Of a stretch of 64,000 nucleotides of DNA, positions 9,246-16,809 are shown piece after piece. Source of the stretch: Psychrobacter cibarius (lineage in GTDB: Bacteria; Pseudomonadota; Gammaproteobacteria; Pseudomonadales; Moraxellaceae); assembly GCA_030686115.1 (NCBI GenBank), contig CP131612.1:682001-746000 (forward strand), given 5' to 3'. A program made the translations under genes and the position numbers. Position 1 is the first letter of the stretch, and the number at the start of each line of letters is the position of its first letter. Under the pieces are notes generated by a model that was given only the letters and a program-made list of their open reading frames with translations, had not been told where the DNA came from and ran no database searches.

Positions 9246-9309
9246 AAAACTGCCTTATAGCCCATGACTAGCCAGCGGTTGCTCTCCATTGGAGTTTTGG
9301 CAATCCGTA
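9246..9309. repeat. 64-bp diverged repeat, copy 2
   Basis: Begins AAAACTGCCTTATAGCCCAT and ends TTTTGGCAATCCGTA; partner of 8973-9036. Weaker relatives are discernible near 9110-9180 and 9390-9480, which suggests an old tandem array. Confidence 0.6.
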
Positions 9310-9620
9310 AACACTGGTAAACCTAAATCATGCTTAATGCGTCCAAAAATGGACTTATCTATTTTGTTTGACGGCTCTATGCTGTTTTAGTGAGGCTGCC
9401 ACGCTGTAGGCTAATGATGGTCATGCTTTGCGGTAGCACTTGCCCCATTGGGGGTTATGCAATCGGTAAAACGTGGTAAAAAGAATTATGCTTTTAAACC
9501 TTAACATAACTTAACATGCTGCCAGTCATCAAACTGGTTTGAATGTCAACAAATGACAACATGCTGCCCGTGAGTATTGAGCGCTTAACCTTAGGTTTCC
9601 CCTAGGTTTTTGCAGCCCAT

Positions 9621-9650
9621 AAAAAAGGGCGTACCAAACGGTACACCTTT
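9621..9650 (-). terminator. Terminator after the toxin-antitoxin pair
   Basis: On the minus strand, stem GGTGTACC / GGTACGCC (one G-U pair) with loop GTTT, then a six-T run. It lies about 35 bp past the antitoxin stop codon. Confidence 0.75.
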
Positions 9651-9683
9651 TGATTAACTCATAATTTAATACCTAATAAGCAG

Positions 9684-9989
9684 TTAAGCCTCTAAAAAAG
9701 GTTCGGCTTTAGGGGTTAGGGTAACTTGTAAGCCCATGCCGTCAATAATCTTTAACATGGTGTCAAAACGTGGCTTCTCTGATCGCAATGTCTTGTAAAG
9801 GCTTTCGCGTCTTATGCCTGTCTTTGCTGCCAGCTCGTTCATGCCCTTTGCTTTTGCTACGTCATTTAATGCTTCGATAAATTCGCTAGGTGCGCCATCG
9901 GTCAATATTTCGTTCAAGTAAGCATTGATAAGGGTTTCATCTGTCAGGTATTCCGCTACGTCAAAACGGCTAGTTTTAATATTAGTCAT
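9684..9989 (-). CDS. Antitoxin, HigA-like (XRE-type) of a type II TA pair
   Basis: 101 aa from ATG 9989, which has AGGA upstream. The C-terminal half holds a helix-turn-helix (MNELAAKTGIRRESLYKTL) and ends LQVTLTP as in 'addiction module antidote' proteins. Its start overlaps the end of the toxin gene by 8 bp, so the order is toxin first, as in higBA systems. It should neutralise the toxin and repress the shared promoter. The terminator at 9621-9650 closes the unit. Confidence 0.85.
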   Translation of the reverse strand: MTNIKTSRFDVAEYLTDETLINAYLNEILTDGAPSEFIEALNDVAKAKGMNELAAKTGIRRESLYKTLRSEKPRFDTMLKIIDGMGLQVTLTPKAEPFLEA

Positions 9990-10308
9990 TGGGGTGTTCC
10001 TTTTCTTGATCCTTAACTTGCTGCCATAAGGTGCAAGCCTTAGAAATGTCGTTTGTTTGGCTGTCTTTACTGCCACCTATCAACAATAGATAGAGGGTAT
10101 TGCCTTGCTGGGCATAATAGACACGGTAACCATTGCCTTTAAATATTCGCATCTCATAGATACCGTTTGTATTGGCTAATGGTTTATGGTCACCAAAGTT
10201 ACCGCCTTGCGCTCGCTTGATACGTGCCAATATGCCAACTTTGCCTAACGGGTCTTTAAGCTTATGCAACCAACGTTCAAACTGTTCTGTTTGGTCAATA
10301 TTAATCAT
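9982..10308 (-). CDS. RelE/ParE-superfamily toxin (HigB/Gp49-like)
   Basis: 108 aa. Features include a compact start (TEQFERWLHKLKD), ARIKRAQGGNFGDHKPL, YEMRIFKGNGYRVYY and LLLIGGSKDSQ followed by a basic tail. This is the pattern of phage-derived Gp49-like/HigB toxins, which cleave mRNA on the ribosome. The gene precedes and overlaps its antitoxin. It probably stabilises the island. No good ribosome-binding site is seen before the ATG, consistent with weak toxin translation. Confidence 0.85.
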   Translation of the reverse strand: MINIDQTEQFERWLHKLKDPLGKVGILARIKRAQGGNFGDHKPLANTNGIYEMRIFKGNGYRVYYAQQGNTLYLLLIGGSKDSQTNDISKACTLWQQVKDQEKEHPND

Positions 10309-10323
10309 AGGGGTAGATTATTA

Positions 10324-10348
10324 GTAAACTTATAATTTATTGTAAACT
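10324..10348 (-). promoter_or_regulatory. Possible operator of the toxin-antitoxin pair
   Basis: Two direct GTAAACT repeats (10324-10330 and 10342-10348) are 18 bp apart in AT-rich DNA just upstream of the toxin start. Spacing of nearly two helical turns suits a dimeric HTH antitoxin. The promoter itself is not clear-cut. Confidence 0.4.
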
Positions 10349-10470
10349 TTTGGATAATATATAACAAGCTATGACTGTGCTTGCTGTGTTGTTTATTGTT
10401 GATCCACAAAAAAAGGCAGACGGTAAACGCCTACCTTTGATTATTTTTGTCTGCATCTACTTTTTTGCTT

Positions 10471-10669
10471 GGGACACTTGGGACAACGGGACAACGCCCG
10501 TACTTACTGGCTTTCAGCTGTCCCAGCCCTTTTTTAGCCTTTGGGACACTTGGGACAGATTAACAAATTGAGCTATTTTGTCCCAGCTGTCCCAGTGGTG
10601 TTTTAACGCTTGGGACAGGTTCTAGCCCTTGCTGTGTATGGGTTGTCCCAGTTGTCCCAGCTGTCCCAG
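10471..10669. repeat. Array of a 9-bp repeat in both orientations
   Basis: Twelve copies of TGGGACA or its complement TGTCCCA occur: 10471, 10480, 10489 (first base changed), 10518, 10542, 10551, 10579, 10588, 10611, 10644, 10653 and 10662. Within clusters the period is exactly 9 bp. The array starts in the last codons of the DUF927 gene, encoding GTAGTTGTT, and continues past its stop codon, so coding alone does not explain it. It may be protein-binding iterons or a structured 3' end. Confidence 0.7.
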
Positions 10670-13103
10670 TGCTTTTAGTAGTTTCATAACTTAATATGTC
10701 GCTTTTGACTGCATAAACGCGCGAACGGTTCTTTTTAAACGGTAAAGCAACTTTACACGTTTTGCGGTCGCTTTCTGTCACGTTTAATAGTCCAGCCTCA
10801 TCTAATACTTGTAAGACTTTGCTTTTGTTAAAGGGCGAACAGACTTCATCAAACGTACTGGTAGAGAAATAATATTCCCCTGTGTCGTAGTTATGATAGC
10901 CAGCACGGTTGGTTATCTTGGGTTCAAAATCTTGGTATGTGTGAATGTGGCAAGGCTGAAAGCGACTTGATCCGTGCTGTTCAATAAACGCCTTGATATG
11001 CTCTATGGTTTGGCGCTGCTCATGCTCACCATCACGCCCATAGTTATCAAGCCAATTATCTAAGCATGTCATAACGGCTGTGGTTGCTTGTCCTGCTTGC
11101 CAGCCTGTAATACCTGCCAGTGTTGCCATCTCACCAGCAGCAGCCACAATAGCGAACCTTTTAGCCACTCTATGCGCTTGTGGTGCAAGGTCGCTGTATT
11201 GACTCATAAAGTCACTTACAAGCTGCCTAGCGGTGGCTGTGGTCGCTGCTTTGTCATTGGTGATATGTTCTAGCCATACGATACCAGCTGCACCATAGTA
11301 AGTGTGTGATAACTCCTTGATCTTATCGGCTTGTGCTGCGCCTGTGTCTGCCAGTACCAAACTATCAAACGTCTTTAAACCTTGACCAGCATCAGCATCA
11401 ATATGCGCTACTCGAACCTCAATACCTGCATTGGTTTTTTGTCCTGCTTGCGCCATAAAGTTCTGTAGTGACTCTTCACCATTAGATAGGAAAATAATGC
11501 GCCATGTCTTAGCAGTGCGATTATGTCCTGTGGTAGTGCTACGTCCTTTGCCTTTGCCATTAGCCAGCATGTAAACGCTGTTACCTACTATCCGTGGATC
11601 ACATTCGCTGATTTCATCAAGTGGTAGGAAACTGTCGTTATGCTCGCTTGCTGTGCCCTCTAAGGCGTTATCAGTGCTGCGCCATGTCTTAGTATAGCTG
11701 TCAGGCTTGCCCCATACGCTAGACGCTGTTTTAAGTGATAATGACTTACCCATGCTTGATGATCCTAAAAGGTGAAAGCCGCCCCCATCATCATCTAACA
11801 GTTCAAGTAATTGACCAGCAAACGCGCAAGCAATAGAGAAAACAAAACGGCTCTGTTCTGCTAGCTTTTTACATAGTTCATCACGCCATTGGTCTAGTGT
11901 ACCTTGCTGGGCTATGGTGCTGTTGATTGCATGGGCAGACTGATAGACGATTAACTGCCTACCATCGCTGCCTATTGCGCCATCAGGTAATATATATTGC
12001 TCATCATGCCAGCCCAACCTATCTACGCATAACGCCCGTTTGTGAATAGGGTAGTTTTGAATATAGGTGTCTAAGTAGCTGCGCTGTTTGCTATTGGTGG
12101 TAATGTTCAATCCTTGACTAGCAAGCTCCTTGCGGTATTCCCTTGCATCACCTTGTAGCAGTGATAACGGCATTGACCATGTATGTGGCACGTTATCATC
12201 ATCACGCCATTGCAATAACCGCCCCCATGTTCCGCTGCTTGTGTCCCTAGTCTTAGCGATAACCTCAATCGGTGAACAAACAAACGCCTTAAACTTAAAG
12301 GTTATGTTTGCTGGGTCGTCATCGTTATATTTCACAAAAAATAGCCCGTCATGGTATAGCTCAAAACGCCCATCACTGTAGGTCATAGGTTCATTCAGCT
12401 GTGGATCATCGCGCCATTCAGGATAGTAAGCGGTATCTTTTAAATTGATTAGCTGGGTGTCATCAGCTGCCAGTATTGCCTCATAGCTATGGTTAGCATG
12501 TAGCATCGTGACAATATCAGCCATAGTAACCAATGCCCTAGCATTCACACCTGCCAATAGATTTATCATGCCTTTGTTATCTATGGTCATTGGTACGGTT
12601 AGCAGTGATCCGCTGCTCCAGTGCTGCACCATCTTTTTAAAGCATTGCTTTGTCTTTTGAGGGCTAATAATAAAGGTTGTTTTGTCGTCTGCCATACACT
12701 GATACGCATCAATGCCATATTCTGCATCATCAAAAGCAATTATCTCATTAGCTTTGTTTAAGTCACCAATGACGATAGCGCCATAACCTGTAGGATCAAT
12801 AACAATGGGCTTGGCTTTGCTGTTTGGTGTGTAGAATATCGCGCCTACAATATCGCCTTGTTTATCGGTGATTGCTATAGCTATCGTGCCAGCTGTCGGT
12901 ACTAATGCCGCGTCATCTGTAGTAAGATTGTCGGTGACGTTGAGCAAGCTATTAGGCGGTAGTAGGTCAAATAGTTTAAGTAATAGCTTATCGTTTGCCA
13001 GTCCTTGCCGTGTGACTGCATCAAAACTATTCATTACCACTGTAAAGCCTGTGCTAAATGCACGGGCTTTTTCATGAGTGGCTGTTTGTGGTGTGGTGGT
13101 CAT
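10560..13103 (-). CDS. DUF927 family P-loop ATPase, probable replication helicase
   Basis: 847 aa. DUF927 spans about residues 230-560. It has a Walker A motif GSSSMGKS near residue 447 and an acidic LPLDEIS (Walker B-like) near 495. The segment IIFLSNGEESL near 537 could be a sensor. The N-terminal 200 residues are not recognised and could hold a primase/toprim-like part; that is speculative. Such proteins are commonly the replication ATPase of satellites and integrative elements. It ends the alpA-led operon, with a 4-bp overlap with the 37-aa gene. The C-terminus is Gly/Thr repetitive because of the 9-bp repeats. Confidence 0.8.
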   Translation of the reverse strand: MTTTPQTATHEKARAFSTGFTVVMNSFDAVTRQGLANDKLLLKLFDLLPPNSLLNVTDNLTTDDAALVPTAGTIAIAITDKQGDIVGAIFYTPNSKAKPIVIDPTGYGAIVIGDLNKANEIIAFDDAEYGIDAYQCMADDKTTFIISPQKTKQCFKKMVQHWSSGSLLTVPMTIDNKGMINLLAGVNARALVTMADIVTMLHANHSYEAILAADDTQLINLKDTAYYPEWRDDPQLNEPMTYSDGRFELYHDGLFFVKYNDDDPANITFKFKAFVCSPIEVIAKTRDTSSGTWGRLLQWRDDDNVPHTWSMPLSLLQGDAREYRKELASQGLNITTNSKQRSYLDTYIQNYPIHKRALCVDRLGWHDEQYILPDGAIGSDGRQLIVYQSAHAINSTIAQQGTLDQWRDELCKKLAEQSRFVFSIACAFAGQLLELLDDDGGGFHLLGSSSMGKSLSLKTASSVWGKPDSYTKTWRSTDNALEGTASEHNDSFLPLDEISECDPRIVGNSVYMLANGKGKGRSTTTGHNRTAKTWRIIFLSNGEESLQNFMAQAGQKTNAGIEVRVAHIDADAGQGLKTFDSLVLADTGAAQADKIKELSHTYYGAAGIVWLEHITNDKAATTATARQLVSDFMSQYSDLAPQAHRVAKRFAIVAAAGEMATLAGITGWQAGQATTAVMTCLDNWLDNYGRDGEHEQRQTIEHIKAFIEQHGSSRFQPCHIHTYQDFEPKITNRAGYHNYDTGEYYFSTSTFDEVCSPFNKSKVLQVLDEAGLLNVTESDRKTCKVALPFKKNRSRVYAVKSDILSYETTKSTGTAGTTGTTHTQQGLEPVPSVKTPLGQLGQNSSIC

Positions 13104-13213
13104 CTATTCCCCCTTACTTGCGACTGGTTCGGCTTGCGCTGCTCTCTATACTTCTTGTAGTAGCTTTTGCGCTTGGCGTGCTTACGGCTTTGCTTTGGTG
13201 GGTAGGTTTTCAT
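13100..13213 (-). CDS. Small very basic peptide, 37 aa
   Basis: Starts MKTYPPKQSRKHAKRKSYYK and ends QSQVRGNR; about 14 of 37 residues are Lys or Arg. Its ATG shares one base with the stop codon of the gene upstream, and its stop overlaps the DUF927 start (ATGA). It therefore fills an otherwise unexplained 110-bp gap with translational coupling on both sides. It could bind nucleic acid or assist replication. It is too short for family assignment. Confidence 0.6.
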   Translation of the reverse strand: MKTYPPKQSRKHAKRKSYYKKYREQRKPNQSQVRGNR

Positions 13214-13794
13214 TATTTGCCCACCTTGCTATAGCCAGTCATTGCTAGGGTGTCGTTAATGCCCTCTAATTTTTCATATAGTAGGCTTGCCCATGTGTCG
13301 GTAGCATCATGTGCTAGGCGTGCCAGTGCTGGGGCTGTGTGCGCTTCTATCTTGTCATAGTGAATGAGTGCCAGTAATTGACCAACATCATACAAGGCAG
13401 TAGCAGCCCCGTTAATGTCACAAGCAATATCTGATAAATCATGTGACGACATTAAAATCACTTCGTCATCATCGGCGGCAGTAGTGTCTATAACTGTACG
13501 CTGGCTTGATTGGTTGCCACTGTATAGCGTGGCTATTGCTTGGCGGTTTGCTGGCGTGTCATGGAATAGTGAGGGCAATACATAGCAGTCATCATGATAT
13601 GCCCTGCCATCAGCGCGATATAAGCACTCAACATTGCCAATATTGATAGTTAGGCAGTCGTTTGACTTTTTGACTAGGGTATAAGTGCCATTGCCTACAG
13701 ACGGGCATAGCACGCTATCACCTGCCTTGAATATGGCTGGTGTGCTGTTAGTAGTGGTTTGAGTGTTTGAGGTCGTACGGATTGATTTAGGCAT
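13213..13794 (-). CDS. Hypothetical protein, 193 aa, island operon
   Basis: Start ATG 13794 with a strong GGAGG just upstream, overlapping the previous gene by 8 bp. The N-terminal half resembles a small beta domain (GDSVLCPSVGNGTYTLVKK ... CLTINIGNVECLY) and the C-terminal half looks helical (ATALYDVGQLLALIHYDKIE, LARLAHDATDTWASLLYEKL). No catalytic motif or family is recognised. Its position before the DUF927 gene suggests a replication or regulatory accessory. Confidence 0.65.
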   Translation of the reverse strand: MPKSIRTTSNTQTTTNSTPAIFKAGDSVLCPSVGNGTYTLVKKSNDCLTINIGNVECLYRADGRAYHDDCYVLPSLFHDTPANRQAIATLYSGNQSSQRTVIDTTAADDDEVILMSSHDLSDIACDINGAATALYDVGQLLALIHYDKIEAHTAPALARLAHDATDTWASLLYEKLEGINDTLAMTGYSKVGK

Positions 13795-14314
13795 GATAGC
13801 CTCCTAACGTTTTTTGAGTTAATGCCACGCTATACGGTAAAAGTATAGGGTGACGGGTCTTACTCTCGGTAACGTTAGTAACCGCCCTGCATATTCGCCT
13901 TACGGCTATTTTATTTTGCAGCGTCAACCCGTCATAGTCGGTCAGCAAGTGACTTGCTGTAGATATGAGGGAATGCCCCCTTGTTACGCTTAAGTGCGTG
14001 TTTGGGGCTATGCTTGATGGTATAGAGACAGCTTGAGAGGCTGCGCTATTATCAGGCACAAAAAAAGCCAATAATGTACGACTTGGCAAGTCGCTAACGT
14101 TTTTCGAGAGGTCTATATAGTAACCATTGTTGGTATTGGTTGCAATCGGTTTTGGTTGTACTGGCTGGCACGCGATTAGTGACAGTAACAAGCCAATACC
14201 TGCCACCCATGCCATAAAAATAGTAAACCTAAGTAGTAAGCTACGTTTGTGGGGCTGGTTGTCGCTGTGCTGCCCGTGGTCGGCTTTTAGGTCATTTCTG
14301 TTATCGTTGGTCAT
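13787..14314 (-). CDS. Hypothetical membrane-anchored or lipoprotein-like protein, 175 aa
   Basis: A polar N-terminus of about 25 residues precedes one hydrophobic segment (FTIFMAWVAGIGLLLSLIAC). LSLIAC could be a lipobox with Cys at about residue 49, though the long N-terminal tail is unusual for a signal peptide. The remainder is soluble and unrecognised. It overlaps the upstream gene by 14 bp and the downstream gene by 8 bp in the alpA-led operon. Confidence 0.6.
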   Translation of the reverse strand: MTNDNRNDLKADHGQHSDNQPHKRSLLLRFTIFMAWVAGIGLLLSLIACQPVQPKPIATNTNNGYYIDLSKNVSDLPSRTLLAFFVPDNSAASQAVSIPSSIAPNTHLSVTRGHSLISTASHLLTDYDGLTLQNKIAVRRICRAVTNVTESKTRHPILLPYSVALTQKTLGGYHA

Positions 14315-14588
14315 TTCTTACGTCCTCCACGTTAAAGGCGATTTCTGCTATGCGTTTGGATAGCTCTTTTAGTGACTCCACTTGTCGGCTGCCTGTTGGT
14401 ATTACACAGCGTAAAGCTAGCATCTGATTTTCTACTTCTACTATCTCCATCAGGCTGTTAATGGCAGTCACATTGGCGTGTAAAGTAATGATTAACTGGT
14501 CGATAAAGTCATCAGGTATCATCAGCACGCCCTTGTCTTTTAGCCTGTCCATGACTTCATTTATAAAAGTGTCATCACTCATAGTCAT
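14301..14588 (-). CDS. Hypothetical protein, 95 aa, island operon
   Basis: Acidic, mainly helical protein (FINEVMDRLKDKG, FIDQLIITLHANVTAINSLMEIVEVENQMLALR). It overlaps both neighbours by 14 bp, so it is translationally coupled. The next gene upstream is also a 95-aa acidic helical protein of similar size, but I see no clear homology between the two. Function unknown. Confidence 0.6.
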   Translation of the reverse strand: MTMSDDTFINEVMDRLKDKGVLMIPDDFIDQLIITLHANVTAINSLMEIVEVENQMLALRCVIPTGSRQVESLKELSKRIAEIAFNVEDVRNDQR

Positions 14589-14862
14589 TCACCTTGATTT
14601 CAGGCGCTAATATAAGCTGCTCCATGATGTCCTCGCTTATTTCCTCAGCGTGTTGGCTTATTCTAAATAAAGCGGACTGTACGGCTGTTAAAACGCCTTT
14701 GCTGGTGGGGTCGTCTGCTAATGCCTTGTTTAGTGCATTGAGTGCATAACCTAAGCTCTCACATTCGCTTGAATAGCTTTGAATGTAGTCATCTACTACG
14801 CTAAGCGTATGGCTATCGACTGCCACTAGGCACGGTTCTAATATGTCGTTTGATTGGCTCAT
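14575..14862 (-). CDS. Hypothetical protein, 95 aa, island operon
   Basis: Acidic and mostly helical (CESLGYALNALNKALADD, VLTAVQSALFRISQHAEEISEDIMEQL). The start overlaps the stop of the winged-helix gene by ATGA, and the end overlaps the next gene by 14 bp. No family is recognised. The tight coupling indicates a genuine gene. Confidence 0.6.
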   Translation of the reverse strand: MSQSNDILEPCLVAVDSHTLSVVDDYIQSYSSECESLGYALNALNKALADDPTSKGVLTAVQSALFRISQHAEEISEDIMEQLILAPEIKVNDYE

Positions 14863-15107
14863 GATTGCACCTCGTTAGCGTTATTATCTGTTGGCTGGTC
14901 TATCCAGTAGCGTTTGAAGCGTTTGCCGTTGTTCTTTACCCATTCATCTTGAATGGTTACGCCTTGATCTCTTAGCTCACTGACACGCTGTAAAAAGCAC
15001 GTTATGTTGTAGAGGTCGTACGCTTCATAAGTGGATAGAGTCTTACCTGCTAACAGGTGATTAAGAATGATTTGCTTGTACTTCTGCTTTGTTTGCCGTG
15101 TGTTCAT
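14859..15107 (-). CDS. Winged-helix DNA-binding protein (HTH_39-like)
   Basis: 82 aa. The pattern ILNHLLAGKTLSTYEAYDLY ... FLQRVSELRDQGVTIQDEW ... RYWI fits the small winged-helix domain common in prophages and satellites (HTH_39-like). It begins 3 bp after alpA, with GAGGTG in the end of alpA as ribosome-binding site. It probably acts with AlpA in element control, or as an excision or replication accessory. Confidence 0.65.
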   Translation of the reverse strand: MNTRQTKQKYKQIILNHLLAGKTLSTYEAYDLYNITCFLQRVSELRDQGVTIQDEWVKNNGKRFKRYWIDQPTDNNANEVQS

Positions 15108-15110
15108 GGG

Positions 15111-15401
15111 TTACACCTCGCTAGTGGTTGAGGTGTGAGAGTTAAGCCATTCGTGAACGTCTGCATAGCTCCACGCTGTCATGGTAGGGCTTAGCTTTCT
15201 GCCAGCTGGGAAACGCCCATCTTTTGACCATTCAAACAAAGTGGTTTTGCTAAAAGGTAAGAACGGCAAAATGTCCTTTGCTCTGCCCATGCCAGTAGTA
15301 GGCAGTTGCATAGCTGGGCTGTTTGCGGTGGTTGGTTCGGTGTCGTGAGGGGTGTTATCAGTAAAAGGAATTACTGGGGTGTTTTGGGTTGGGTGTGTCA
15401 T
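15111..15401 (-). CDS. AlpA-family / MerR-like HTH regulator
   Basis: 96 aa from ATG 15401, with GGAG 9 nt upstream. A GTG at 15416 in the same frame is less likely. The C-terminal half LPFSKTTLFEWSKDGRFPAG ... WSYADVHEWLNSH is the AlpA HTH pattern. AlpA proteins in P4-like elements activate integrase or excision functions. It heads the operon running to the DUF927 gene. Two CCCTANNTGGGG motifs lie in the upstream region and may be its operator. Confidence 0.85.
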   Translation of the reverse strand: MTHPTQNTPVIPFTDNTPHDTEPTTANSPAMQLPTTGMGRAKDILPFLPFSKTTLFEWSKDGRFPAGRKLSPTMTAWSYADVHEWLNSHTSTTSEV

Positions 15402-15480
15402 TGTGTGTAGCTCCACTAAATGACGCTACGGTATGTAACGTCCAGTGGTTCTACTTTAGGGGGTAGGGTTATTTGCAGCA

Positions 15481-15514
15481 CCCTAGCTGGGGTGAAGTCA
15501 CGCCCTAAATGGGG
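15481..15514 (-). promoter_or_regulatory. Possible operator upstream of the alpA operon
   Basis: Two near-palindromic motifs CCCTAGCTGGGG (15481-15492) and CCCTAAATGGGG (15503-15514) are 22 bp apart, about two helical turns. They are in the 150-bp gap before alpA. They could bind AlpA or a phage/host regulator. Confidence 0.45.
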
Positions 15515-15553
15515 TATGAGTTTATTTTGGGGTGGTGTCTCATCATGGTTATA

Positions 15554-16792
15554 TTATTTCTTTTTTGCATCACTCAAAATAGAATTAGCATCACTAAAGC
15601 GAGTTTCTAAAGTGCTTTTACCTTGTCCGTATATTCCTTTATCTGTAATTTCACTAATAATGACTGCTTGGCTTGAAAATGGTTGTTTATGGTCAATTCC
15701 TTTAGGCGTGACCATCAATTCTAATAATAAGCCTATGGTAGTCTGATAGCTTTTTTCGGTACGTTCACTCAATTGTTGATAGTCATCAGCTGGCTTGTCT
15801 GCCAGTGCTGCATTAGCTTGTGCTAATTGGTTCTCAAGGTCTGATATTTTGGCGTTTGCTGCTGTTAATCTTTTAATAATTTGCTCATTATTCGGGGGTT
15901 CAGTTTGCGTTACTGTGGGCGCTGGTATCTTGTCGGTATCGTTTGGCAGATTGTCATTAAAACCCCTAATAATGAAGTTGTAACGAGCAAGCCATAATTT
16001 TACTTGTTCAGCTGGTATCTGTTCTTTATCGTTAATAGGATTTAATGCTTTTGCCTCTATTGCGTTGCTTACCATATCTTTGTAAGCGTTATATTTATCA
16101 TCATTATGGCTATATGCTGGGTTATCGTTAGATAATAAGCAAGTGACTTGGTGGGGAGTGAATAGAACATAACTAACAAGCAGTCTTTGGCTGCCAGTCG
16201 GCTCTATTAGGTCATTTCTTGCATTCATGTCCGCTGTAACACTATCTCTTATTGTTTTAGCAGCATTCATATAAAATTCAAACTCATTTTGTGCGTTATC
16301 GTATGATTTTTTGACGTTAAATAAATTGATTAACTCATTTCTTGAAAAACGCACCTCATCAAAATCAATATTTGAATATTTAAGGTCATCGAGCTTATCA
16401 ACTTCTCCAATAGGGGGATTTTTAAACAAAAAAACTTCATCAAAAACACTATATGCCTTACTTTGCTGTTTAATAATTTTCTGAATAGTAAAAGGCGAAT
16501 GTATTTCTATCCATTCGGGCACGTCAGCATCACCAAATGTTGAGTAACTCTCATAATTCCTAGTTTGGTGCATAAAAAAATCATCATGTGTGAAATAGGC
16601 TTTCATTTTGTCATAACGAATTGTTTTATAATTAATATCAGGATAGCTAACGTAACCACTGAACAAAAATACTGGGGTAAGCTTTTCAATATTGCTTAAT
16701 TCCTCAAGGGTTGAACCATCTATTTTTTCGCCCGTTAATTCAAAAACAAAGTCAATGGCTTGCCGTATAGATAGATATTCTTGCACTAACAT
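15554..16792 (-). CDS. Hypothetical cargo protein with structured leader, 412 aa
   Basis: Function unknown. The N-terminal about 280 residues form a globular, mixed-charge region with no motif I recognise. A polar linker follows (about 285-305), then a coiled-coil-like helix (IIKRLTAANAKISDLENQLA) and a C-terminal module (TIGLLLELM ... RFSDANSILSDAKKK). That module is shared with the protein at 6643-7476. The start ATG 16792 has AAGGTG upstream. The gene lies between int and alpA and carries the conserved leader at 16810-16897. In P4-like satellites the DNA beside int is often cargo, frequently anti-phage; that context is the only hint of function. Confidence 0.75.
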   Translation of the reverse strand: MLVQEYLSIRQAIDFVFELTGEKIDGSTLEELSNIEKLTPVFLFSGYVSYPDINYKTIRYDKMKAYFTHDDFFMHQTRNYESYSTFGDADVPEWIEIHSPFTIQKIIKQQSKAYSVFDEVFLFKNPPIGEVDKLDDLKYSNIDFDEVRFSRNELINLFNVKKSYDNAQNEFEFYMNAAKTIRDSVTADMNARNDLIEPTGSQRLLVSYVLFTPHQVTCLLSNDNPAYSHNDDKYNAYKDMVSNAIEAKALNPINDKEQIPAEQVKLWLARYNFIIRGFNDNLPNDTDKIPAPTVTQTEPPNNEQIIKRLTAANAKISDLENQLAQANAALADKPADDYQQLSERTEKSYQTTIGLLLELMVTPKGIDHKQPFSSQAVIISEITDKGIYGQGKSTLETRFSDANSILSDAKKK

Positions 16793-16809
16793 AACTCACA
16801 CCTTTACAC

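Larger units (their letters stand above)
8025..9620. other. Gene-free repeat-rich region, candidate replication origin
   Basis: About 1.6 kb without a convincing gene. It holds five imperfect copies of a doubled AGGTTTT/AGGTTCT motif at 8659-8678, 8692-8710, 8716-8731, 8796-8814 and 8841-8859. Two related 64-bp segments lie at 8973-9036 and 9246-9309. TTAATRCG occurs at 9062, 9185 and 9334, and the first and last are followed by 14-bp inverted repeats (GCTCAATTTTGAGC, GTCCAAAAATGGAC). Direct repeats of ACTAYCCCTTTT also occur near 8490 and 8580. With a DUF927 ATPase gene nearby, a P4-like origin/cis region is plausible but unproven. Confidence 0.5.

Noticed and set aside
10371..10571. 66-codon plus-strand frame upstream of the TA pair
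   Set aside because: Made largely of the 9-bp repeats and without a ribosome-binding site.
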